From the NCBI GenBank assembly GCA_009691785.1, contig SIAM01000018.1, positions 1-43,108 of the forward strand: a DNA stretch of 43,108 nucleotides, in the 5' to 3' direction. This stretch comes from Phycisphaerales bacterium (GTDB taxonomy: Bacteria; Planctomycetota; Phycisphaerae; Phycisphaerales; SM1A02). The position numbers and the translations under genes were made by a program. This document shows positions 1 through 8,253 of the stretch, in pieces. Each line of letters begins with the position of its first letter. Position 1 is the stretch's first letter. The notes under the pieces were generated by a model. It did no database searches, was not told where the DNA came from, and saw only the letters and a program-made list of their open reading frames with translations.

Positions 1-143
1 ACACCTGCAACAGCAGCGCCCGCAACGGCCGCACCCGCGACACCTGCAACAGCAGCGCCCGCAACGGCCGCACCCGCGACACCTGCAACAGCAGCGCCCG
101 CAACGGCCGCACCCGCGACACCTGCAACAGCAGCGCCCGCAAC
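1..143 (+). repeat. 39-bp in-frame tandem repeat (3.7 copies) in the secretin linker
   Basis: A 39-bp unit starting ACACCTGCAACAGCAGCGCC occurs at 1, 40 and 79, with a partial copy from 118. Copies are essentially identical. In frame each unit encodes 13 residues made only of Thr, Pro and Ala, a flexible periplasmic linker. The array continues beyond the window edge, so total copy number is unknown. Confidence 0.95.
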
Positions 144-2175
144 AACCACTCCAGCGCAAGCCGAAGCCGTTCAAAAACTTTCCACACCGAACGGCATGCT
201 TCCTCAGTGGAGCGATTCTGCCGCGCCAGTACCTGCGGTAACTGAAATTACAAATGAAGCGCCTGTAAATCAGAAGACCCTGGAAGAAAAATTAGAAGCC
301 GCCGCTAACGGAGCGGCCGCCGTGGTTGATGTGACCGAGCACGGAACCGTAACGCTTGCCGCGCAAGGAATTGAAATCACCAAGTTGCTTGAATTGCTCA
401 GCATTAAAAGCAAATTGAACATTGTTGCCAGCGAAAAAGTGAAGGCGATGGTGAGCGTGAGTTTGTACGACGTGCCTGTTGATCAGGCGCTTGACGCACT
501 GTTGACCGTGAACGGCTTTGTGTGGGAGCGACAGGGGCCATTTATTATGGTGTATGCGCGCGCGGAAAAAGAAGCCATGGATAAGGCCAAGTTAAAGCGT
601 GACGCGCATGTGTTCACGCTGCAATTTCTTGCGCCCGACGACGCGCTTGCGCTGGTAAAGCCACTTCTAAGCGAGGGCGGCACCGCGGTGTCGCTTGGAA
701 AAGTGAAGGAAGGCTACGAGCCAACCATTACCGATGGCGGCAGCGACACATACGCGTTTGCAACACGCGTGCTTGTGAATGACTACCCAGAGGTGATTGA
801 AAAGGCCGACCGAATTCTGAAGGAAGCGGATGTTCAGCCGCAACAAGTTCGCGTGGAAGCCACCATTCTTGTGGCGGATGTGACAGAGGACGATGCCTTT
901 GGTTTGGACATTACCGCGGTTGGCAACATTGATTTCGCCACCGTGACTGGTGGCCCCATGAACGCCTTCAATGATTTGAAAATCGGAAAGATCAAGCCAC
1001 CCAACGCCACGGCAAATGCCGCGTCGTTGTATCCCGGCGTACCAGATGTTGATCCAACGCTGAAGCTTGGCGTGATTTCAAACGATGTCGCAATCTTTTT
1101 GCAGATGCTTGATCAAGTGAAAAACACCACCGTGCTCGCGCGTCCATCCGTGACGGTGTTGAACCGTCAAAAAGCGCAAGTGACTATTGGCCAGAAGTTG
1201 GGCTACTTGTCCACCACTCAAACGCAAGACAGCACCACGCAAGAAGTGCAATACATTGACACAGGCATCAAGCTCACATTCCGAGCGTTTATTAGTCCAG
1301 ACGGAATGGTTCGCATGGAATTGGCGCCATCGATCACGTCGGCTGAATACCAGATCATAGAATTTAATGGGCTAAGAAGTTCTATTCCAAACCAAAACAA
1401 TCAGGATTTGCGCACAAACGTGCGCGTGAAAAGCGGGCAAACCATTGTGCTTGGCGGACTTTTCCGAGAGGTCAGTTCAACCACCAATCGCCAGATTCCA
1501 TTGTTTGGTGACTTGGTTCCTGGAGCATTCAGTGGTCAGAGTGACGCAACGTTTCGTCAAGAAGTTATTTTTCTTGTCACGCCAACCATTGTGGAAGATC
1601 CCAAGAGTTCCATGGATGGCGACATGGCGTTGAAGGTGATTGACGCCGTGCAAACTGGCGCGCGCGCTGGCTTGTTGCCTTTCTCACACGCGCAAATTGC
1701 CGGCAACTATCAAACACAAGCGATGGATGCGTGGCGCGCGGGCGACACCAAGAAAGCTTCGCTGTACGCTGATCAGGCCATTCGCGTGTCACCAATGTCA
1801 CCAAGCATGATTCAGATGCGCGAGGACATTCGCGCCAACAATTCCGCGCCGTGGAAAACAAAGTTGGACTCGCTTGATTTGCTTCCTGATTACATCCGCG
1901 AAAAAGGAACCGTGCTTGGATTCCCCATGGGCGTGCCCAAGGATGTTTCTAGCGGAACACCAAACACAACATCCACTCCAGCAACACCCGTTGCGGAGCC
2001 CGCCAAAACCATCAGCACAAATACTGCCGCGCCAACAACGCAAGGTGTGAAAATGAATCTTGCAGCCCCGATCACACAAACAAGTCCAGTCATTGACGGA
2101 AAAAATTATGGAGTTGATGTTGGCTACATCTTGACGCCACCCGAACCAACACAGCAACCGAAGGAGAAACAATAA
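1..2175 (+). CDS. Secretin (GspD/PilQ-type outer-membrane channel), 5' end outside window
   Basis: The reading frame is open from base 1, so the true start lies upstream; the first ATG at 196 is internal. Visible order: an Ala/Pro/Thr repeat linker (bases 1-143), a secretin N-terminal (STN-like) segment at about bases 350-570, an N1-like ring domain (about 610-890), and the secretin beta-barrel core (about 1090-1600), with LARPSVTVLNRQKAQ, the hallmark GQTIVLGGLF, and VIFLVTPTIVEDP near its end. Secretins form multimeric outer-membrane gates for type II secretion or type IV/Tad pili. After the core comes an unusual extension of about 190 residues with one TPR-like helical pair (about 1690-1830) and a Pro/Thr-rich tail. 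The next gene, a TPR lipoprotein, overlaps the stop by one base and could be a pilotin-like partner (inference). Which secretion system it belongs to cannot be told from this end. Confidence 0.93.
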   Translation, partial: TPATAAPATAAPATPATAAPATAAPATPATAAPATAAPATPATAAPATTTPAQAEAVQKLSTPNGMLPQWSDSAAPVPAVTEITNEAPVNQKTLEEKLEAAANGAAAVVDVTEHGTVTLAAQGIEITKLLELLSIKSKLNIVASEKVKAMVSVSLYDVPVDQALDALLTVNGFVWERQGPFIMVYARAEKEAMDKAKLKRDAHVFTLQFLAPDDALALVKPLLSEGGTAVSLGKVKEGYEPTITDGGSDTYAFATRVLVNDYPEVIEKADRILKEADVQPQQVRVEATILVADVTEDDAFGLDITAVGNIDFATVTGGPMNAFNDLKIGKIKPPNATANAASLYPGVPDVDPTLKLGVISNDVAIFLQMLDQVKNTTVLARPSVTVLNRQKAQVTIGQKLGYLSTTQTQDSTTQEVQYIDTGIKLTFRAFISPDGMVRMELAPSITSAEYQIIEFNGLRSSIPNQNNQDLRTNVRVKSGQTIVLGGLFREVSSTTNRQIPLFGDLVPGAFSGQSDATFRQEVIFLVTPTIVEDPKSSMDGDMALKVIDAVQTGARAGLLPFSHAQIAGNYQTQAMDAWRAGDTKKASLYADQAIRVSPMSPSMIQMREDIRANNSAPWKTKLDSLDLLPDYIREKGTVLGFPMGVPKDVSSGTPNTTSTPATPVAEPAKTISTNTAAPTTQGVKMNLAAPITQTSPVIDGKNYGVDVGYILTPPEPTQQPKEKQ

Positions 2176-3275
2176 TGAAAAACTTTGTCATCGCCGCATC
2201 ACTTATGCTTGCATTGGGCGCGTGTGCAACACCGCACTCCAAACAAGTGCGTGAAGACGCGCGTGATCGATACGACCGCGCCAACGCGCAGGTGGTGTTT
2301 GATCAGGCCAACCAAAGTTTTCACGCCGGCCAATTTGAAGCCGCGCTTGGCTACATTGAAAAGGCCATTGCGCGCTATCCAAAAGATGGAAATTACGAAG
2401 TGATGCGCGGACGAATTCTGTTGGAAATGAAACGCACCGACATGGCGCGCGAGGCATTTGTGAAAGCCGCAACGCTTGAGCCAACATCCGCCGATCCGCA
2501 CTACTACATGGGAATAGTTTTGCAGCGGTGGAACGAGCTTGACAAGGCCGCGGCGGAATACGCCAAAGCGTTTGAGTTGGTGCCGTCGCAGTTGCAATAT
2601 GTTTCCGCCGAGTGCGAAACATTGATTGCGGCCGGTCGATTGAATGACGCCGAAAAGAAATTGCTTGCCGTGCAAAAAACATTTGAGTTTAGCCCTGTGC
2701 TTGATCGCATTCGCGCGGATCTTGCGGGCCAGCGTGGTGATTTAAAGGAGCGCGAAAGATGGTTAACCACCGCACGCTTGCGCACGGAGCCTGCCAAAGC
2801 GCAACAACTTGTGGAAGAAATTGCCGTGACACGATTTGAACAGGGCAATTGGGTGGGCTGCATTGAAGCGCTTGAAGATGAGGCGCTGAAAGATTCCGCA
2901 AAATCCAGCGAACTGGTTCGTCTACGCGCGCGCTGCTTGCTCATGATGGACCGCGCCCGCGACGCGCGTGATTTAATGTTGACTTTGCGCGCGCAAACAG
3001 ATTGCGATGGGCGAAATGCCAGCTTGCTTGGTCTTGCCTCCATGCGCATTGGCGATACGGCGCGCATGAATGATGCCGGACATATTCTGACTCGGGCGCG
3101 ACCAGAGAGCGCCGATGGTTGGGTGCTTCTTGGCGTGGCCGCAATGCAAAATGGTGATCGCGCGGAGGCAGTTCGTTTGTTAAGCGAAGCCAACAAGCGC
3201 GAGCCAAACAAAAAATTACCAAAGCAATTGCTGATGGTCGCGTCCAACGTGGCCGTTGCGCGCGCCACGCCGTAA
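2175..3275 (+). CDS. TPR-repeat outer-membrane lipoprotein
   Basis: 366 residues. The start is set by AAGGAG at 2161-2166 and by a one-base overlap with the secretin stop, which implies translational coupling. The N terminus MKNFVIAASLMLALGACATP is a lipoprotein signal with lipobox LGAC and Cys17. From about residue 35 on it is a run of tetratricopeptide helices, such as QFEAALGYIEKAIARYPKDG and KAAAEYAKAFELVPSQLQ. TPR lipoproteins of this kind (PilF/PilW or Tad-type) help assemble secretin multimers or connect pilus parts; the gene order makes that the best guess here. It appears to be the last gene of the operon. The family is clear, the exact role is not. Confidence 0.88.
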   Translation: MKNFVIAASLMLALGACATPHSKQVREDARDRYDRANAQVVFDQANQSFHAGQFEAALGYIEKAIARYPKDGNYEVMRGRILLEMKRTDMAREAFVKAATLEPTSADPHYYMGIVLQRWNELDKAAAEYAKAFELVPSQLQYVSAECETLIAAGRLNDAEKKLLAVQKTFEFSPVLDRIRADLAGQRGDLKERERWLTTARLRTEPAKAQQLVEEIAVTRFEQGNWVGCIEALEDEALKDSAKSSELVRLRARCLLMMDRARDARDLMLTLRAQTDCDGRNASLLGLASMRIGDTARMNDAGHILTRARPESADGWVLLGVAAMQNGDRAEAVRLLSEANKREPNKKLPKQLLMVASNVAVARATP

Positions 3276-3319
3276 GCGCGTCGAATGAATGTGCGCTTGT
3301 TTGCGCCCCGCACAAAAAA

Positions 3320-3345
3320 CCGCACGGATTTTTAGGGCCGTGCGG
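3320..3345 (-). terminator. Intrinsic terminator-like hairpin
   Basis: Perfect 8-bp inverted repeat, CCGCACGG at 3320-3327 and CCGTGCGG at 3338-3345, with a 10-nt loop. On the minus strand it is followed directly by six T residues (A tract at 3314-3319), the classical form. On the plus strand, where the lipoprotein gene ends at 3275, no T run follows, so it would only work as a weak stem there. The only minus-strand candidate upstream of it is the gene remnant at 3428-3538. Confidence 0.6.
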
Positions 3346-3427
3346 TGGTGTGTAGTCAGACACTGCTTGTCACGCGCCACTCACTGCGCGCACGGTCCTT
3401 GGTTGAGCAACAGCAAACCAACATCCG

Positions 3428-3538
3428 CGCCGTTGAGTGAAGTGATGACAAGGCCGGTATGTGCTGTGGTGCCGTAATAGTTGACAAGCTTGTCAAAGTC
3501 GGCGTAAATTTCCATCACAGAGTATTGATGGCTGCCAT
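3428..3538 (-). pseudogene. Duplicated internal fragment of the PEP-CTERM protein gene at 10104-10871
   Basis: These 111 bases align with 10643-10765, with about 12 mismatches and a clean 12-nt deletion (four codons, in frame). Translated on the minus strand, both copies read GSHQYSVM(E/D)IYADF followed by DKLVNYYGTT. The fragment covers roughly residues 36-76 of the 255-residue parent. It has no signal peptide and no C-terminal sorting tail. A 77-codon frame (3381-3614) runs across it but its outer parts are unrelated. This is a remnant of a duplication rather than a functional gene. The rest of 3276-3601 holds only the hairpin above. Confidence 0.8.
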
Positions 3539-3601
3539 GCGCCCACAAGCACACTTGGTTACGATCAGATTTTAAATCCAACCCCAAACCAAAAGACCAC
3601 C

Positions 3602-4669
3602 ATGAAACCAACACACAAACTATTCGCGGCCGGCGCGGCTGTTTTCATTGCCGCGGCAAGTGAATTTGTACTCACCAGCAATCAAATCGCTACCGCCCAT
3701 GCAAATCAGACGCCGCAGAAACAAGCCATTATTGTGTTGCGTCATGCGGAAGATCCAGCAGCAAACGCAGACGGCATTTTCACGGTTCCCTATGTTCAAA
3801 ATAATGGAGTTGGCCTGAGCAACTATTGGAGAAGTATTTGTCCTACGTGGTCCAAGATTGCAAACATGGCAAGTACGCAAACCGTGTATGTCAACGGCAA
3901 TTATCAAACTGAAACGCACGGGTCAGTGACCACATTTCAGCACGGCTTAAACATGATTGGAGAAGCGCAGGCCGAGCGTTTGAAGAATGAGCTTCCAGCC
4001 ATTTTGGAATCACGGGGAATGGCACCCGTCACGCGCGTGGTCACACTCAATCCATGCCCAGAAGCATCTTCACCAAATCCGTTTGCCACCGTGTATCCAT
4101 TTCTTGTGGACAATCCTACTTTTTCTGCCATGAACAAACAGACAACAACCAACGCAGATGGGAAGGTTGTTCCCACCGCGGCGGCATGCAAGTCATTGTT
4201 GTTGCTTGATAATTAAGGACCCAAAACAGGTTCTGTTTCCAACGATTTGCAGGCGGTGTTGAATAGGGATGGACTTTTGCCAACAGCGGCCGAGGGCGGC
4301 GGATCCACCATTTTGTGTTGGGAAGGACACGCGTTGTTGGAAGGAAATACTATTTTGAAACAGCTTGCGGGCAAAGCCATAACAGACAAGGGTGGATGTG
4401 ATGTGCAAATGACCAAGGGAAATGTTCTTTATATTTTCACCAAGAGAGAGAACACGGGGACGGGCACTGATCTTCCCGTGCAAAAATATAATCTTGATAT
4501 TTATCGCGCCATAACATCAGAGGGGTCTGGGAAGTTGGTGCTTGGCAGGTTTGTTTGGACTCGTTCATACGAAGTGATCGAAGTTCCCCAGAACGGTGAA
4601 GTGGAGGCTTTTTCCACGATCAATAGCACCGAGCCAAAAGACGCAAGTTCGATGAACTTTAGTTTGTAA
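3602..4669 (+). pseudogene. Histidine phosphatase-family exported protein, split by an in-frame TAA
   Basis: Two open stretches, 3602-4216 and a continuation to 4669, lie in the same frame and are separated by a single TAA at 4214-4216. Together they make 355 codons. The N terminus has a positively charged start and hydrophobic stretch (MKPTHKLFAAGAAVFIAAAS), so export is likely. IIVLRHAED resembles the RH(G) catalytic motif of the histidine phosphatase (phosphoglycerate mutase-like) superfamily. The second catalytic histidine would be in ILCWEGHALLE, which lies after the stop, so the upstream product alone cannot be active. No good ribosome binding site precedes the second part. Decay is the simplest reading; readthrough or a sequence error are alternatives. 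Confidence 0.72.
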
Positions 4670-4874
4670 GAGCGGCGTCAGTGCGCGGCGAATCGATGTC
4701 CACAATGTACACGTGGCCGCGTAGACCAGCCACTTTTTTGCGCACTCGGTTTTTAAGTTGGTTGGGTGCCTGCGTGTATCAAAGCGTTTAGCAGAAATTG
4801 GTGTTCATGCGTGTCGTGGTCCGGGGCTCCGGTGCGAACATGTTTTGCCCCGCGTCAATAAACTGCTTGCGCCA

Positions 4875-6095
4875 ATGAATTCAAAAACATTTTCCACCAT
4901 TGTGATTGGCGTTGGCACCATGGGTTCGGCAGCGTGCATGCAATTGGCATTGCGCGGTGAGCGCGTGTTGGGCATTGACCGCTTCACGGTTCCGCACGCG
5001 CGGGGCAGCCATCATGGCGGCAGTCGGATTATTCGCGACTGCTACTTTGAGTTGCCGGATTATGTTCCGCTGCTTTTGCGCACGCGCGCCGGGTGGGACG
5101 CCATGGAGCGCAATGCTATTGCGTGCGGCGCTGATCCAATGTTGTCGCTTGTGCAAAGACCAGGCGTTTTATATGTGGGCGCGCCCGGCAGCGAAGTGGT
5201 TGCGCGCTCGCAATCTTCTGGCGCGGGATTTGGCGTGGTGTGTGAACCGCTTGATGCCCGCGAAGTGCGCGCGCGATTTCCGCAATTTCATATTCCCGAT
5301 GATTGGACCGCGCTCTTTGAGCCAGGCTCTGGATTTGTTCGACCAGAGCGCGCGATTGAAGCCGCGTTGCAAGTGGCGCGCGCGCATGGCGCGGAAATTC
5401 ATCAGGGCGAGCGCGTGATTGAATGGAGCGAGACCGCCACCGGCGTTCGTGTGCGAACTGATCGCGCGACATACGAAGCGCAGTCACTCATTATCACCGC
5501 CGGCGCGTGGACGCCGGACATTGCGCGCACGCTTGGAATGGCGCTTACGCCGCTGCGTGTTCCAGTTGTGTGGCTTGCTCCACTTGATGCGGCAATGTGC
5601 GCTAGCCCACGAATGCCGGTGTGGTATATCGATCGAGTGAACGCTTCAAATCAGAATGACGCGATCAACATGTACAACCTTCCAACATCGCGTAACGCCA
5701 ACGCGGCGCCAGGCATATACGGCATTCCAACGGCGCCCGATCAAGGTGAGCCGGCGGGCGTGAAAATTGCGTTGCATGGCGCGGGCACTGTGTGTCACCC
5801 TGACGCGCCGCGTGAGTCTGTGACGGCGCAAGAAATTGCCGAGATTCAAAGCATTATGGCGGAGTTTATTCCAACCGCCGCCGGCGCCGCGGTGGACAGC
5901 GCGATTTGTCTTTACACCAATACGGTCGACCAACATTTTGTTGTTGATCAAATGCCTGGTTGCGCGCGCGTGTGGATTGCCTGCGGTTTCAGCGGGCACG
6001 GGTTTAAATTTATGCCCGTGTTGGGTGAGGCCCTGGCGGATTTGGCAACGGACGGCGCAACACCTTTGCCGATAGAATTTCTCGCGCGGCGTTGA
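4875..6095 (+). CDS. Sarcosine oxidase / N-methyltryptophan oxidase-like flavoenzyme (MSOX/SolA family)
   Basis: 406 residues from ATG 4875. The frame is open further upstream to 4758, but those 39 residues are not family-like and the nucleotide-binding strand begins right after this ATG. TIVIGVGTMGSAA is the dinucleotide-binding GxGxxG fold. SHHGGSRIIRDCY is typical of the monomeric sarcosine oxidase family. Cys345 in ICLYTNTVDQHFVVD matches the cysteine that binds FAD covalently in this family, and CGFSGHGFKFMPVLGE is the usual C-terminal flavin-contact motif. The family oxidises N-methylated or cyclic amino acids to the imine, releasing hydrogen peroxide. No signal peptide, so it is cytoplasmic. 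The gene stands alone and its substrate cannot be deduced. Bases 4670-4874 show nothing else. Confidence 0.9.
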   Translation: MNSKTFSTIVIGVGTMGSAACMQLALRGERVLGIDRFTVPHARGSHHGGSRIIRDCYFELPDYVPLLLRTRAGWDAMERNAIACGADPMLSLVQRPGVLYVGAPGSEVVARSQSSGAGFGVVCEPLDAREVRARFPQFHIPDDWTALFEPGSGFVRPERAIEAALQVARAHGAEIHQGERVIEWSETATGVRVRTDRATYEAQSLIITAGAWTPDIARTLGMALTPLRVPVVWLAPLDAAMCASPRMPVWYIDRVNASNQNDAINMYNLPTSRNANAAPGIYGIPTAPDQGEPAGVKIALHGAGTVCHPDAPRESVTAQEIAEIQSIMAEFIPTAAGAAVDSAICLYTNTVDQHFVVDQMPGCARVWIACGFSGHGFKFMPVLGEALADLATDGATPLPIEFLARR

Positions 6096-6147
6096 TATAT
6101 TTAGTTTTCAACCGCAAGCCCGCAATGAAACACTTTTATTCAGTCTT

Positions 6148-6399
6148 GTGAACGCGGGTGTGGTCACCATATTTACAAGCGGCACCATGACGATCTTAAA
6201 CTCCGATCATTTTTCGTTCACAACGTGGCCTCGAAACTGGTGCATTAGTTGGAGCATTGTGTTTGTCTATGCGTTTCTATTCGCGGGGCATGTTTCTAAA
6301 AAAATCACGGGCAGTGAATGCGCGCGGCGGATGATGTTATACTTATTTAACTCAGGCGTTTCAGCTTGGCATAAACCAAAAAAGATTCAAATGAAATGA
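6148..6399 (+). CDS. Small two-helix membrane protein, possibly DUF2798-like
   Basis: 83 residues from GTG 6148; the frame is open upstream to the preceding gene but without an ATG. Two hydrophobic helices are visible, around VVTIFTSGTMTIL and WSIVFVYAFLFAGHVSKKI, joined by a tryptophan-rich loop (TTWPRNWCISW). This spacing resembles DUF2798 proteins, small membrane proteins of unknown function, although the usual first-helix start is not clean. The last codons overlap the next gene's ATG (ATGA at 6396-6399), which supports coupled translation. Start and family are both uncertain. Confidence 0.4.
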   Translation: MNAGVVTIFTSGTMTILNSDHFSFTTWPRNWCISWSIVFVYAFLFAGHVSKKITGSECARRMMLYLFNSGVSAWHKPKKIQMK

Positions 6400-6908
6400 A
6401 CAACAAAAGAACAATTTGGATGTCGGATATTGTGATCGCGGCTTCGTTATGCGTGGCAGCGATTTTGGGCGTAGCGAATCAGGCTTCCGCACAAGCGGCG
6501 GCCCCAGAGAAGGAAGCCCGCGAAGCGGTGGCGCAATTTTATACAGCGCTGAATGCGTTGTTTACTGGCGACATGAAACCCATGAACGATGTGTGGTCGC
6601 ATGCCGATGATGTCACCTACATGGGCCCAGCCGGCGGATTTCAGGTTGGTTGGAAAAATGTCAGCGAAGAGTTGGTCCATCAAGCCGCCATGAAGTTGGG
6701 CGGCAAGATTGAGCCATCCGACATTCACGTGATCGCCTTTGGTGGCGCGTTGGCCATAGTGAGCAATTATGAGAAGGGCGAGAATATAAACACAGCGGGG
6801 AAAAAATTTCCAGTGTCAATCCGCGTCACGACTACGTTTCGCTGCGAAGGTGGCAAATGGAAAATGATTGGCCACCATACGGATTTGTTACCATCGTTGG
6901 TAAAGTAA
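6396..6908 (+). CDS. Exported SnoaL/NTF2-like protein
   Basis: 170 residues. A signal peptide is evident (hydrophobic IVIAASLCVAAILGVA, cleavage likely after ASA near residue 32). The mature part has the NTF2-like cone fold signature: helical AREAVAQFYTALNALFTGD, then VWSHADDVTYMGP, GWKNVSEELV, and ending in strands TTTFRCEGGKWKMIGHHTDLL. This is the SnoaL_3/DUF4440 pattern, used by small enzymes and by binding domains of no known activity. With a signal peptide it should act in the periplasm. It overlaps the end of the small membrane protein gene by four bases. No catalytic role can be assigned. Confidence 0.82.
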   Translation: MNNKRTIWMSDIVIAASLCVAAILGVANQASAQAAAPEKEAREAVAQFYTALNALFTGDMKPMNDVWSHADDVTYMGPAGGFQVGWKNVSEELVHQAAMKLGGKIEPSDIHVIAFGGALAIVSNYEKGENINTAGKKFPVSIRVTTTFRCEGGKWKMIGHHTDLLPSLVK

Positions 6909-6961
6909 ATCACTGCCCTCTAGAAATTAATGAATTTTTTTAAACAATCTGCAAAATTCTA

Positions 6962-8186
6962 ATGCGTCAAACAATTTTTATTTTTATGAGCGGCGTTGTG
7001 TCGGTTGTGTTTTTGCTTTGCGCCGTATATTGGATTATTCGTGTGAACGAACCCGGTGAGCGGTTTTCCACTCGCAAGTTGCAAACCACTGTTGAATTGT
7101 TGCAAGAACGCGCGGTTCATCAGGAGGAAGAACGTGATCTAAATTTGGCGGACCGCCCAAGATTGATCGAAGTCGTTCACGCGATTCAGCAGACCAATCC
7201 AAATTACACGGTGGACTTTCTCATTATTTCTGGTGGCGGCGAAATCGGCGCATTTGCTACTGGTTTTTTGCGTGGGTGGTTCAGTGTTACTTCTGGTCCG
7301 CTTGCTCGGCCAAACTTTGAAGGCGTCTCTGGTGTGAGCATTGGTGGGATCATTGCGCCGTCGGCGTTTCTTGGAACAGCAAATGATGCCAAAGTCATTG
7401 ATGAGATTTGTCGAAATCCAAAGTCAGATTGGGTGCAGCGCAGAGGCTTGTTGTTTTTCCATCCAGAAAATTCAAGTCTGGCTTCCATTTCCGGTATTGT
7501 GCGCGATTTAAATTCTTACATTGATCTACTCTTTTGCGCAACGCTTGGTTGATGCTGGCGCGCTTGGGCGCCAACTTGTAATTCAAGCAACGGACGCCGA
7601 CGTGGGCTCATTTCACACTTTTGATTGTGTCGCTGCGGCGCGCGAAGCCGTCGCCAGTGGAGATATTGCCCCGCTGAGAAAGATTTTTCTCGCTTCAGCG
7701 GCTGTTCCCGGCATATTTCCTCCGCAAGAAATCCAGGATAATTTATATATTGACGGCATCGTTACTGGAAATATGTTCTATGGATTTTATGGCGGCTCAT
7801 CAAGGCACTTGGAAACGTTTGGCTCATTGTGGAAGGTTCGCTATCCAGACTCGCCAATTCCCAAGATTCGCTATTGGGTGATTATTAATGGCTATTTAAA
7901 GGCGCCCGTGTACACCATGCAACCACATTGGATTTCACTGGCGCAGCGCGGCCTGGAAATTGTAACCCGTTCATTCACGGAAATCACGCTTCGGAATTTA
8001 TTTTTGTTGGCTGAGGTGAATCAATTGCGTGGCGAAGGAGAAAGCGAAGTTCGTTGGGTGGCGGTGCCGCCCACTTGGCAGAAACCAAATTCAGATCCGT
8101 TCAACATGGAAATGATGCGATCACTTTCAGATCTTGGAAGAAGTATGGGCGAAAATCCAAATTCATGGATTTCCGAATCGCCGTAA
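6962..8186 (+). pseudogene. Patatin-like phospholipase, broken by a +1 frameshift near 7510-7550
   Basis: The first part (6962-7552) has an N-terminal membrane helix (FIFMSGVVSVVFLLCAVYWII), the glycine-rich oxyanion motif GGGEIGAF (residues 91-98) and the nucleophile elbow GVSIGG with Ser126. It runs into a stop at 7552. From about 7521 the next frame continues the family pattern, YSFAQRLVDAGALGRQLVIQ, then LASAAVPGIFPP and the catalytic-dyad Asp in YIDGIV, to 8186. The two halves join well if one extra base is removed near 7510-7550. Patatins hydrolyse acyl chains from lipids using a Ser-Asp dyad; here Ser and Asp lie on opposite sides of the frameshift, so the gene as written is inactive. 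Confidence 0.82.
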
Positions 8187-8218
8187 GGCGACCTGGCCGC
8201 TTGAACCAGTGCAAGCAT

Positions 8219-8249
8219 TTTCACAACGCGCGCTTGTCTGTTTGTGAAA
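8219..8249. terminator. Possible bidirectional stem-loop between convergent genes
   Basis: TTTCACAA at 8219-8226 pairs with TTGTGAAA at 8242-8249 around a 15-nt loop. It lies exactly between the ends of the patatin (plus) and cytochrome-peroxidase-like (minus) pseudogenes. The stem is AT-rich and lacks a clear T run, so it is a weak call. Confidence 0.3.
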
Positions 8250-8253
8250 GAAA

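Noticed and set aside
2504-3325. 273-codon minus-strand frame opposite the TPR lipoprotein
   Set aside because: Ser/Arg/Ala-rich with no motif; the plus strand has a lipobox, ribosome binding site and TPR helices.
3381-3614. 77-codon minus-strand gene
   Set aside because: Only its centre is similar to a real protein, as an internal fragment; the outer parts are unrelated, so it is listed as a remnant.
4758-4874. Longer start for the sarcosine-oxidase-like protein
   Set aside because: The extra 39 residues do not look like a signal peptide or the family, and the nucleotide-binding strand begins right after ATG 4875.
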